From Amanita rubescens (Eukaryota; Basidiomycota; Agaricomycetes; Agaricales; Amanitaceae): a stretch of 64,000 nt of DNA. The notes under the pieces were generated by a model. That model worked only from the letters and a program-made list of their open reading frames with translations, had not been told where the DNA came from and did no database searches. This document shows, piece after piece, positions 1-11,263 of the stretch. The position numbers were made by a program, and so were the translations under genes. Where the stretch lies: positions 1-64,000 of the forward strand of contig WION01000145.1 of the NCBI GenBank assembly GCA_015039365.1. Direction: 5' to 3'. Position 1 is the first letter of the stretch. Every line of letters begins with the position of its first letter.

Positions 1-254
1 AAAAAATGGGCTTATCGCCAAATTTATTAAAGCAAATCAACCGCTTTCTCCTTTGACGATCTACCTCCGCACCGTGATCACCTTATTCTGTCACGCCATG
101 TTTGCCATGCTCTCAATTATGATTACTTTAGTTTAGCTACCCTCTTACGCGCTAGCGTATCGTACACGTACATACAGCGTATTCTGTACTTCGTCACTAC
201 AGTAAACTTGTTATTCAAAAAAAGAAAGAGACCATTGGTATAACGAAAAACATA

Positions 255-336
255 TGCATTAAGGGGGAATCGAACCCCCGGCGGGTCGAGATAGCCTATA
301 TGGCAACGACCCAGGTTACCACTACCCCATTAATGC
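255..336 (-). tRNA. tRNA-Gly (anticodon GCC), with a short intron
   Basis: Read on the minus strand, the 82 nt fold into a cloverleaf. The 7-bp acceptor stem is GCATTAA/TTAATGC followed by discriminator A at 255. The D-arm loop carries GTGGTA. The T stem is GGGGG/CCCCC closing a TTCGATT loop. The anticodon stem GGTCG/CGACC holds TTGCCA, giving anticodon GCC at 302-304. About 11 extra bases (290-300) sit between positions 37 and 38, the usual place of nuclear tRNA introns. The 5' sequence starts GCATT like eukaryotic tRNA-Gly(GCC). The alternative stem register that would give another anticodon pairs less well and breaks the U33 rule. Confidence 0.9.
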
Positions 337-525
337 GATAAATTTATGTGCGAAGAAAATTATTTGTGCTGTTTGGATCCGGGGTGATAAGATGATAAGA
401 TTAGATAATGTACAAAGTTTTTCTGCGGCCTTGACCCGATAACGCGCGAAGGTCGTCAATCAACGTCGCCAGAAAGAGTCGTCGTAGGTACGTTTTGAAG
501 TTTCATCGTGATAGAGCCTGATTTG

Positions 526-3500
526 ATGACCACTCAGAATGCTTACCTTCTCTGGGACTTCCGCGATCTCGAAACCCAGAAGAGAGGCACTCTTACGCGA
601 CATTCAAGCGAAATGTCCGAAATAGTCTCCGTTGATGCTGTCTGGATTCATCTAGTCAAGTGCAAGTCGAAACTGCACGAAACGGAGTTGACAGATACAA
701 TTTCAACGCCAAGGAAGACGCTTGATCGGCTTCTGGCTTACGGGGACGACATCAAGCTAGCGACGACCGCAGATGCACTCTCGAATAATAAAGGAACCGC
801 ATTCGTTATCCCCAGGCCTGTTCCATTTCGCCTTGGTCTAGCAAAGCTACAGATATCTCGTGCCTGTGTAAACTCGACAACCATATCGAACGACTAGAGC
901 GTGGCGTTGTATATGTGTTTACTACACAGGACGATACCCTCTCTGAGGATGACCTCAGATTATTTTCCCATCTCATTCACGACAGAATGACACAGATGGT
1001 GCAACTGTCTTTGCCCAGCGAGCAATCTTTCTTTTCGCATAGAGACCCCAAATCGCTACGCATCGTCGACTGATCCAGTCCGGTGAATCGCAGAGCAACG
1101 CCAACGAGAAGCTCACCTCGGCGAACAAAGAACTAGGCCTTGCTCTGGCACCGGATGAAATCACCTACCTTGTGACGCATACATCTCAGGCCCCCAACCT
1201 ATGAAGCGCAATCCCACCGACGCAGAACTGTTTATGTTCGCTCAAGTAAACTCGGAGCATTGTAGGCACAAGATATTCAATGCGTCTTGGACGATCGATG
1301 GAGAGTCGAAGGATCTTTCCCTTTTCCAGATGATCAGGAATACAGAAAAGCTGAATCCAACAGGCACAATTTCCGCTTACTCTGACAATGCCGCTGTTCT
1401 AGAAGGCAAATCCGCTCCGCGATTCAGTGTTCTACGTCACGGACCAAGTACAGCTGCAAATCCAAACCAGGAGCACGTGTATTGCTCCCATCAGGAGGAG
1501 ATCCCGATATTGATCAAAGTCGAACTCACAACCATCCCACCGCCGTTTCTCCTTATCCTGGTGCGGCCACGGGATCAGGAGGCGAGATTCGCGACGAAGG
1601 TCGGTTGGCCGTGGTTCCCGACCAAAAGCCGGCTTAGCTGGGTTCACTGTCTCTAACTTACTCATCCCTGGATTTGAACAACCTTGGGAAACAGATTTTG
1701 GGAAGCCAGTACATATTGCGAGTCCTCTTGACATCATGATCGAGGGACCTTTGGGCGCAAGCGCATACAACAATGAATTCGGTCGTCCTGCTCTCACTGG
1801 GTATTTCCGTACCTTCGCTGAGCGTATGACTTCATCCCTGGACGATGATGCGAAGAACGAGATACGAGGGTACCATAAGCCTATCATGATCGCTGGTGGA
1901 TATGGTAACGTCCGGCCTCAGTTCTCGAAAAAGCAAGGTGTCACACCCGGGGCGAAGTTGGTAGTGCTCGGTGGGCCAGGCATGCTTATCGGCTTAGGTG
2001 GAGGAGCGGCGTCGAGCCAGGTTTCCGGCGAGCTCTGCTGAGCTCGATTTTGCTTCCGTTCAGAGAGAAATGCAGAGATGCAGCGGCGGTGCCAGCAAGT
2101 TATTGATGCCTGTGTTGCTTTGGACGACATCAGTCCAATAGAGAGCATCCACGATGTGGGAGCTGGTGGTCTCTCCAATGCATTGCCAGAGTTAGTGCAT
2201 GACGCTGGTCTCGGTGCTATATTTGAGATCCGGGACGTTGCAGTAGCCGACTCATCCATGTCGCCGATGGAGATATGGTGCAACGAGAGCCAGGAGCGAT
2301 ATGTACTTGCGATCTCTGCCGATAAACTCGGGCATTCGAGACTATTGCTAAGAGGGAGAGGTGTCCATTTTCCATAGTTGGAATTGCGACAGAAAGTCAA
2401 GAGCTCGTTGTCACGGACAGGCTACTGAAATCTGATGTGATTAGACTGAAGATGTCGACTCTCTTCGGCAAACCACCTAGGTTGCATAAGAAGGACAAGC
2501 CTCGCCTGCCAAATTTCAAACGCTTCGATACATCACTGGTACATTACCTCCCCCATACCGAAACGTTGACGGAGCGCTTGACCATTGCGATCGATCGCGT
2601 CCTCCGTCTTCCCTCTGTGGGATCCAAGTCGTTCCTTATCACTATTGGAGACCGTAGCGTCACTGGCCTCGTCACGAGAGACCAAATGGTGGGACCATGG
2701 CAAGTCCCTGTCGCAGATGTTGCTGTCACGAGGACATCGTATGGATTCGATATTAAAACAGGAGAGGCCATGTCCATGGGCGAGCGTACTCCGGTAGCGT
2801 TGCTTAGCGCTGCCGCTTCCGCGCGCATGGCTGTAGCAGAGTCGTTGACGAATCTGATGGCGGCAAACGTAGGCGAAATTTCACGCATCAAGCTTAGCGC
2901 CAATTGGATGTGCGCAGCGTCCAAACCTGGTGAAGGCGCTGCGTTGTATGAGGCTGTCAAGGCTATTGGAATGGACCTGTGTCCAGCATTGGGTGTTGGG
3001 ATCCCCGTTGGTAAGGATTCAATGTCAATGTCGATGAAGTGGAAGGAAAGAGGGGAGGATCGTGAAGTCAGCGCGCCTTTATCTCTCATCACTGCTTTTT
3101 CTCCGGTGGAAGACGTGAGAAGGACGTGGACGCCCCAGCTACGCACGGATGTAGGCGAAAGACAAGTCTTGTATTCTTTGACATTGCCGATGAAAGGAAG
3201 CGAATGGGAGGCTCTGCCATTGCACAGGTGTTTAAGGAGATTGGATCAGAAGCCCCCGATGTGGACGATCCTGCTGTTCTCAAAGCATTCTTGAAAGGTT
3301 GTCAAACAGTCCGAGAAAGGAATGCTGACCTTGTCCTCTCATATCACGATAGGTCAGATGGTGGCCTTTTCACAACGCTTGTGGAGATGTGCTTTGCGGG
3401 ACGCGTGGGCATCGAAGTGTCACTGAATAGTTTGCAAATGTCATCCGGCCCTATTCGTATCTTGTTCAATGAAGAGCTCGGCGCTGTCATGCAAGTTCGT

Positions 3501-4609
3501 GATACACAGGTCGAGGAGCTTAATGGTATCTTTGAGAAGGCTGGCTTCCCTCCACACTTGATCCATGTTATCGGTCACGTCAACGAGTCGTCCACGGACC
3601 AGAGGATCGCCATTAGCTTCGGTCCCGGACCTATCTATATCGGAGATCGAGCTAAACTGCAGCAGATCTGGGCAGAGACTTCCTACAAGATGCAGCGCAT
3701 CCGTGATAATATGTCTGCTGCAAAGGAGGAGTTCGATCTGATTAAAGACGACGAATACGCAGGCTTATGCTATGACTTGACCTTCTCCTACCAAGCCTCA
3801 CGGAGTCTATTCAGACGGCCGAAGATTGCAATTCTTCGAGAACAGGGTGTTAATGGACAGGTGGAGATGGCATGGGCCTTCACAGCCGCAGGGTTTGACG
3901 CGATAGACCTGCATATGTCCGACATTCTGTCAGGTGATGTCAACCTGAGCGAATTCCGGGGCTTAGCCGCATGTGGTGGGTTCTCTTACGGAGACGTATT
4001 AGGAGCTGGGAAAGGCTGGGCAAACTCTGTTCTTTTGAATCAAGTCGCGCGCAAAGAATTCGTTGACTTCTTTACGAGACAAGACACATTTACTCTCGGC
4101 GTTTGCAATGGGTGCCAATTCCTCTCTCATTTGAAGGAAATTATCCCTGGCGCTGAAACCTGGCCTGAATTCAAGCCAAACAAGAGCGAGAGGTTTGAAG
4201 CACGAGTTTGTACAGTTGAGATCGTCGACAACAAGGTTACGCGGTCGTCGGTGTTCTTACAGGGAATGGTAGGTTCAAAATTACCGGTTGCTGTGGCGCA
4301 TGGAGAAGGAAGAGTTGCTTTCGCTAAAGATGAGGACCGAGAAGTGCTTGAAGTCCAGGGATTAGTAGCACTGCGCTACGTCGATTCCCGCGGCCCGACG
4401 GAGTTGTACCCACTAAATCCCAATGGCAGCCCAGGAGGAATCACAGGTGTACAGACCCCTGATGGTCGTGTTTTCGCTCTGATGCCGCACCCGGAGCGTG
4501 TAACGACGCTTGAGAGCAATAGTTGGTATCCTCCGTCCTTCGCAGAATCATGGAAAGGCACCGGACCTTGGTTTAGAATATTCCAGAATGCTAGAGATGG
4601 TGTTCCTGA
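526..4609 (+). CDS. ADE6: Phosphoribosylformylglycinamidine synthase (FGAM synthase), reading frame broken by many small indels
   Basis: This is the large eukaryotic FGAM synthase (step 4 of purine synthesis, cytosolic, glutamine-dependent). Family blocks are recognisable in order: MTTQNAYLL at the start, [10 protein letters not shown], the block around 1201-1400 with [54 protein letters not shown], then the glutamine amidotransferase domain with GVCNGCQF (catalytic Cys) and MPHPERV near the C-terminus. These blocks lie in different frames. Bases appear to be missing near 561, 617, 811, 850-870, 1071, 1187, 1526, 1602, 2030 (two), 2068, 2335, 3160 and 4594. The longest open stretch is 3126-4590. 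The stop at 4607-4609 assumes the last shift. Protein conservation between breaks is high, so the breaks are recent or are sequence errors. The gene is normally essential for purine synthesis. The start is the first ATG in the N-terminal frame; I see no convincing intron. Confidence 0.85.
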
Positions 4610-5639
4610 CGCTCGATTGATATTTTGTGTTTTATGTATCCAAGCATGAAATTAGACATGCACGTATCGCCAAAAGCAACCCGCGACTGAAAACGTTTTC
4701 TTTGACTTCCATCCCACCGACGCACCCTCTTCCTATTTCATTTTCAATAGTACCATTTCGTGCACGAGCTTCGGAGTCATTCACACTCACATGTGACGAC
4801 CAAGGATTACCGCTCAGCCTTTTGGCACGAGAAAGCTCCAGATTCATGGGGCCATGGGTGGGCGTGTCATCCCGCAAAAAAAGTATAGGACCTCGCGGGG
4901 CGATGTCACTTCTGTTTGAGAGGTCGTCTACCAGGGAGGAGATGCAGGGTTATCATGTTTTGTGGGTTGCTCGTTGGGTTATTTGTGTGGGAAGGCTCCT
5001 CTTCCGTTCTCAAAAGGCAATATGACAACACGACACAATGATGCCACGACGAACGATAGTATCATTGTACGCTTAATTATTCTCTTTGGAAGGGATGCCA
5101 AGAGTGTACGCATTTGTTGATGTGGATTAAAGATTTAGACCTGATATATTTCTCGTCGAGCACAAATGTCAATTATCAATGTAATACGGTATACGTTAGC
5201 AGTACGAATCTCGACGCCTTGTTGGCGAACTGCGTTGATTCGGTGACTCGACAATCAAAGGGATGGAGTCAATCGCTCAAACGCCGAGCCGTTGATATAA
5301 ATTTGAGCAAAGGACGGCCAGCCGTGCATCACTTTCAAGACCTCGTCGGGGCACTTTCCTCGCAAGGTCAGCCGGAGTATAAACTTCTCGAGCGGCACGA
5401 TGTCGTGGCTCGCAAGGGATAATCCCTTCCCCCGCGCCTCCAAAGACGAGAAAATACTGTCACTGTGTTCTCTAATACTGTCACCAGGTTCTTTACAGAT
5501 CGACAATACACGTCACCTGCAGTACCTGCAGTTTGGGCAGGTAGATGCGGCCATCAAGTCCCGTAGTCCTGTATTATAGAGAGGGAATCTGGCCATGGAT
5601 GATTAATGGAGAGCTCTTCGACGCTGGCCAGTGCATTCA
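4610..5639. other. Intergenic stretch without a recognisable gene
   Basis: This lies between the FGAM synthase stop and the F-box remnant. Several short open frames occur on both strands, but none shows a known domain or a coding-like exon structure. A minus-strand frame at 5255-5506 could be the last piece of the neighbouring degenerate F-box gene, but the match is only by general leucine-rich character. Confidence 0.4.
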
Positions 5640-6640
5640 CTATTCTGCGCATCTCGTTTGTTCTACATTTCTCGAGTGCCAATCGGCGAATGTGACAAGA
5701 TGTTGGATTAAAGACATTATTCTCTCTCGTAGGGTTGATGGCCGCGAAATATTGTTCCAGTGATCATGCCCGTGTATGTGAAGATGTTCCAGTAAAGGCG
5801 CAGTGAACCAAGAGAACATCATGGCAAAGGATGGTGATTTCGAGACGCCGAAGGCCAGGAAGGTGTATTATGGGAAGGAGGAAGGGAGCAGTGGGCCGTA
5901 GGCAGTTGTGATAATGGTTAACTGTTCGATATTTTTTAACTGGCATAGAACTCCCCATAGATTCCAACTCTTCGCGGGACGCTACTATTTTTAGCTTCGT
6001 CAATTGTGCCCAAGGGAACTGCCATTCCGCGTGTATCCGGGGTGCGCAAGATCAAGTCAGTTAGTTGCGGCCCAACTTGGAATGCGTTATAGTTCTTCAT
6101 GGCTATGTTATCGGTATAGACATCGTGAGGGACTCGAGGCTGGACATGTACCCTCTGCATCTGAGGAGTTCGTCTCGCGCAGCTCCATTGCCCAGCACCA
6201 AATTGGCCTTTTTCCATCGCTTCAAGCACGATAATAGTATTTTCCAAACTGTTTTAGGAAAATTTTCGGTGCCTGAACACGGCATGGACGCGACTATGGT
6301 GAGAGGCTGCTGTCCAGATCGTTCCAGGTATATAGTCGCGCGCCGGTTCATTTCAGCAAAGTAAGCGGCGCTGAAAGTGCCAGGCTTTAGGTAAAAGAGG
6401 TCCACAAATGCGTATAGGACAGAAATGCCCCTCTCCAGTGCCTGCAAACCTGTCCAACGGCCCATGGAAACTCGTGAAAGTGTGATTCATTCTTCAAATC
6501 ATGAAGAGCGATAGGTCCATCGCAAAGAAGATGAAGGATGTCGTATAAAATTTCGTTGGTATTGTTTCGGAACTCATTAGAGTTCGTGGCACGTAGCCTG
6601 TGGCTCTCGACACGGACGGCTAACCAAACGAGTTTCTAAA
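5640..6640 (-). pseudogene. Degenerate F-box/LRR protein gene
   Basis: Read downward from 6640, the minus strand encodes an Agaricomycete-type F-box segment (NEILYDILHLLC, then GQVCRHWRGAFLSYTHLW). It is followed in other frames by pieces typical of the same family: NRRATIYLERSG with LTIVAS, then KRWKKANLVLG, AFQVGPQLTDLIL, LLPIIHLPGLRRLEIT and FTAPLLEHLHIHGH. At least three frame changes separate these pieces (near 6390, 6100-6150 and 5810), and no set of plausible introns repairs them all. Intact members are E3-ligase substrate adaptors of about 450-550 residues. Decay is plausible because the family is large and rapidly turned over. The indel density resembles the neighbouring FGAM synthase, so local sequence error is the alternative. 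Confidence 0.6.
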
Positions 6641-7665
6641 AGAGATCTTTCTATGCTTGCGTTCGCGTATGGACGCAGCTATTGGCAAAAACGAGGCAAG
6701 AGCGTGGGGATTTTTCTCCTATTTCGCCGTTGTGCCATTTGCCCAGTGAGACCGGACTTGAGATCACATTGGCGTCCTGGACCCTGGTGCACGTCTACGG
6801 TGCAAGACTCCTGCTTGGTCTTCGGCGCAGGAACTTGGGCGCTTGCCTATTGATGCCGTCACCTTCCTGGCACATATGTCCAAGAACCTCGCTGCGCTCC
6901 AGGTGCGCACAATTGTCGGACATCTTGCTGGCAGAGATCACATTGTTTTCTGAATACCAGTCCGTTTGTGACAAGGTTCTTTCTGGAGACGTCCCCAATG
7001 TTTACAGCTGTCCGCCTGGTCGATAGCATCTCCGATTGGACTCGACCCGGAGCAGCCTTGGGTTTGGACATCCTTCCAATCAATCAAGCACCTGCCGCGA
7101 CTAGTTCAGGCTGGCAGCCAGGTCTTTCTTTCCGGGTCCACGAGACGTCCTTAATAGATTCGGGAATGGTGAAACGCTCCGGGCCGAGTCTAAGTCGCCC
7201 GCCAGCCCGCCCAACTCCGAAGCTAGCGTTCCATCACCCGGACATCGGCAAGTGCCAACATACCTGCATATGTACGATTCGGAGCCCCGGGGCGGGCCAT
7301 GTACGGCAGACATCAAACGACCCCGAAAGTAGTCGTATTTGGTCGAATTCGGGTTGCGTATCGCTGCATACCTGATGCTGATGCTCTCTCTTCTCCGTCG
7401 CTCAGTGCCATTATTCTGGACTACAAGCTCAACTTACGCCAGAAAAATCGGATCAAATTCTACTTTTGCCAGAGCGCTTCACGGAACGAGTCTATGATCT
7501 TACAAGTTCTAATGGTCTAAGATCGGGTAACGTTCATTTGACACTAGCTAATATTATCCCGGGCAGGCGATATGCGGTGTTGGACACCGACTGCACCGTC
7601 CTTTTTTAATTTTTGTCATCCATCATAACATTGTAATCACCCCCATTATCTTATCGTGCAGTTCG
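6641..7665. other. Unassigned stretch, possibly remnant coding DNA
   Basis: Several medium-length frames on the plus strand (for example 6682-7026 and 6968-7375) look faintly protein-like but change frame repeatedly. I recognise no domain in them. No tRNA, repeat or promoter signature stands out. It may be further decayed genic DNA. Confidence 0.3.
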
Positions 7666-9608
7666 TCAAGCCTTCTCAGGCTGGTCTTGCACTTCCATCT
7701 TTTGTTTTATACGCCGTGCGTGGATCTGTCTTGCAAGAAGTTGAAGAGCAGCCGCCACAATAAAAGTTAACTAGGCACCCAAAAAATAATCATTATGTAT
7801 TGTAAATGGCATAAGGCACAGGACATACCGCGGCAAACACACCCTCGCCACCAGACGTAATCTTCACCTAAAAGAGCTGCGCCAAGAGGCGGTCCAATAA
7901 GAGCAGCAATACCGCCAGGTCCCCAAGCGTAACCCAGGACTTTCCTGTTGGATACAATGATGCTTCATTAAAATATGTATACCGATGACATACCCTATGT
8001 CAGCGTCCGATGGTGCCAGATACGCAACGACGGGTAGAAACAGCGAAACAGCTTATCACGTCAGGAGTTACATTTCAATGAAATTATTACTAGTAATTAC
8101 TCACTCGATCCGAAAAAGAAGCCATAACTAGACTTGGGAGTAAGGATGCAGAATGGGCTAGTAAGAGGAGCCTTACAATACTGAGAACAACACGAGCCCA
8201 TAGGGGGTGTTACACCCCAGCATTCCGAAAAGGACGAGTCCGTTAAGCGCGCAGGAAATTATAGAAAGGTTGATCACGCCGAAATACTTCGCGTAGGCGT
8301 TGGACGCGATGCGAGAAAAAAAGCCCACGATATTAACGATGGATAGGCAGTAGAATGTAAGGACTTTGGAGACACCGTGCTTCGCGGCAAATAGTTGCAC
8401 AAGTAAATTGGAAAATACATTTCGAGTAGCATGATGAAGCCTGACATGACGGTCAACAGGTAGGGCCAATCTCGCATGCTCTTTAGAGACGATTTTCTTT
8501 CGGAAGCGGTGACTGACGGGCTTGGGGGAACTGTGATCATCAAGTTTCCGACCAAGAGTAAGGCAGCCGAGAGGAATGCGGCGGCTCTTATGCTCCAGGC
8601 GAATCCAATGCTAGAGTTAAGCATATAGTTAAGCATGACTAACTTTGTCAGATGGTAACGCGTGGATGCGAAAATAGATACTTACTGGTGTACACCACGG
8701 CCCCGAGCGGGCCGCCGGCGAGGACGATGCCCTGATGTGTCAAATAAGATACTATTGACGTGACCACACACGCCCATTAGACGTACCACTGCAAGCGCCT
8801 GGTTATATTTGAAATGGATGGAAGCGAGGGTGCAGGCGGGTACAAAGAGGAACCCTATAGCGATCCCAAGTCCTATCCCTTGCGCAAGGAAAGTCTTTGG
8901 GGGGCGTCATGTCAGTCACACGAGCATATGTTAATTATCACGCACCTGGTAATATTGTTCCTTTTGGACAAGCGACAGCATAAAATAGCTGAAATGTATC
9001 AGTGAGATCAAATCATCTTCATCAGCATTATTATATTAAACTTTACCTGAATGAAAATAATATAGATGCTCCGGTGATCATTGACCGACAGTACCCTGCA
9101 TCGTATCTTTACTCTTAAGTCAGTATCAAAAAGACGTAATATCGATGAAAATTTTACAGTTTTCCTGCAACGATACCCAAGACGAGTTCAAAGAAGACTT
9201 GTACACTTCCGATCCAGCTAATATCCGAGGCCGTATATTTTGTAAGGAACACCGTAGTGTAATAATCTTGGAAGACGCCGAATGCTTGCAGCTTCTTGAA
9301 TCACTAACTGGAACATACGTTGTGAATAAATCCACCTACCACTCCGGTTGCACAAACGAGAATCAAGAAGGAACCACAAACTATTGCCTGTTAGTATTTT
9401 TAAAATAAAAAAAACACGGTCAGTCTAACGGGTGGACCACGCTTTTTTAGCACCGCATGGATAAACGTTAACTGTGCGTCGCGTGAGTAGGCAATATTCG
9501 ATGATAAGACAATTAAGGGATTGCTTACCAGCCGTTTCCTCCATCGTAGGTGAGACCAGGAAAAAGAAGCATGTACAGATGAGCTGTGTGACTCAGACCA
9601 TGCATCAT
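7666..9608 (-). CDS. Monocarboxylate-type MFS transporter (SLC16/MCT-like)
   Basis: Predicted 12-TM major facilitator of the fungal MCT-like family, probably moving small organic acids at the plasma membrane; substrate not predictable. The gene starts at ATG 9606-9608 (adjacent ATGs). The family start motif appears as YDGGNGW, split by an intron. TM1 follows, then AFGVFQDYY, SDISWIGSVQVFFELVLG, GKLYDAGY, GIGLGIAIGFLFVPA, LAGGPLGAVVY, SSIGFAWSIRAAAFL and a C-terminal half with LTFYCLSIVNIVG and WGPGGIAALIGPPLGAALLG. It ends in a basic tail before the stop at 7666-7668. About ten introns of 45-60 bp are needed. One frame change lies near 8399-8406, between the blocks MYFPIY and QLFAAKHG (one base missing or two inserted). 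The rest reads cleanly. It is divergently paired with the gene starting at 10045. Confidence 0.8.
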
Positions 9609-10044
9609 AATATATAATATATCGGATTTGGCGGTGCCCTCGTGCCGGTAGCAGCATCTACCGCGTTGTCGCTACCGTATGATTGATGGGATATCAATCT
9701 ACGAACATAACACGTGAGCTGGAAAAAAAATCCCACAATCAATGTCCGTGTGACTGTCCTGCTCAGAACGACATGGCTCACAAGACGAGTCCGCATAGAA
9801 CTGCGTTCAGCCTCTCGAGAAATATGCTGTACGCAAAAACTGACTCTACTGACAGCAATCTAGTCAGTATGAGGCACCGAGTATGATCGTTGAGAGGCTG
9901 TGGCTCTGAAACGCTTACTAAGCAAACGCCATATGTGGTGCGCAGCCAAAACAACCCTTTAACCTCTACACATATCTTACTTTCACAACACTTTCTTCTG
10001 CCCCCAGTTATCCCAATTTTTGTACAGCCAAAGTATAAACGAAT
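9609..10044. promoter_or_regulatory. Divergent promoter region between the MFS gene and the His-rich secreted protein gene
   Basis: These 436 bp separate two divergent start codons and must hold both promoters. A CT/CA-rich run just upstream of 10045 (about 9985-10020) is typical of fungal transcription start regions. No specific binding site can be assigned. Confidence 0.4.
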
Positions 10045-11005
10045 ATGAAATTGGTCAATCCATCGTTCCTGCTAGCACTTGGGACTACATTAGGTGATTT
10101 AGTGTCTTTACAACGACTGCGCATGGCTGACTCTTTTGTAGCTCTAGTAGAAGCGGTCCCCTTACGCCTTCTTGTTGTGACGAACAACCCAGAGTTGGCG
10201 CAGGGTCTACGCTTTGGTAATGCGGTCCAAAATGTTAACGCGGACGATGGTCCCGCTTTTCCCCTCCCCCCTTCCTGGCTGGCCCAGAAGGGGCGCGAAT
10301 CGAAACTCGCCCTCCATGTATCATGCGTAAGATGCGCGACAAGGCCATCGAAGTTTCCAATGCGTTTAGAACGGCCCTAGGCCTCCCTTTGATCGAAGCG
10401 CCCAGCCTAGATCTCCCCAAGGAACACCATGACAACCCCATGTTCCGCATTCTTCCGTTCATCGGTGCTCCGCCCACTTTCGTCAAAGTCGAGGGAGAGG
10501 AGTCCAACGGTGCCCTTACGGGCGTCACGAAAGGAGGAGAGGTTGTCCGTATCGTCGGTCCCGATCATGATGGTAATCAGCCGCCTCATCCTCCCCATCA
10601 CCCACACAAGCATCACAAGCACGGTAAACACCACAAGCATCACAGGTGTCGCAAGGCCCCCTTCTTCAAGCGCCTTGCCTTGGCTCTCATGACCTTGGGT
10701 CCGTGGGAGGGTCGTGCCGTCGCATTCGTTCTTGGTACGTCTGAACCGGATTGTTTTGATTTTTTTGAATATTGACGTGAATTTGTTTAGGCTGTGGTCT
10801 CGGCGTTTTGTTGAGAATGATGTGGGTCCTCAGTGTCATTACCTTCCGCGCAATCAGGGGTCGCAAGGCCGAAGAGACGGAGTACACAATCATCCATGAG
10901 TACATCGAGGACGACGAGGCTCCCACTTCAGCCCCTCCGTCTTATGCCTATGTCGACGAGAAAGTTGACACCAAGAAGAACACTGAAGAGAGTCCTGTTG
11001 CTTAG
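10045..11005 (+). CDS. Histidine-rich secretory-pathway membrane protein of unknown function
   Basis: I do not recognise a named family, though the block KAIEVSNAFRTALGLPLIE recalls uncharacterised small secreted proteins of Agaricomycetes. Exons are 10045-10093, 10142-10734 and 10791-11005. The first intron splits a signal peptide (MKLVNPSFLLALG...ALVEA). A low-complexity segment of His, Lys and Pro (about 10580-10650) follows the conserved block, then a basic patch and one hydrophobic segment (GLGVLLRMMWVLSVITF). The acidic tail contains PPSY, a PPxY match that could bind WW domains of Rsp5-type ligases. Topology is thus lumenal/extracellular His-rich region, one TM and a short cytosolic tail. 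The exon total is not a multiple of three: a frame change is needed between about 10255 and 10325, near a T/C homopolymer. The product would be about 286 residues. Metal binding is inferred from composition only. Confidence 0.65.
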
Positions 11006-11263
11006 GCCTTGTTATTTCGTCTTGTACCTCCATCCCCGCCGCTCCTTTTTTTCCCTGTTTTGTGCTTACAAAGAAAAAGAAAAAAAGAAAATCAAATGTA
11101 ATGCCCTTTGTATAGTTCGTGGGCTATCTTGTTATAACTACTCATTTCATTGGCGTGGGATGAGCAATGTTCAAGTTGTCATGAAATAATGTACGAACAG
11201 AGCAGAAGGACATTGTTTAGCTGTTAGCCTAATTCATACATATGCATTTGATGTATGATAATT

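Noticed and set aside
2544..3146. 200-residue minus-strand frame
   Set aside because: Antisense of conserved FGAM synthase sequence.
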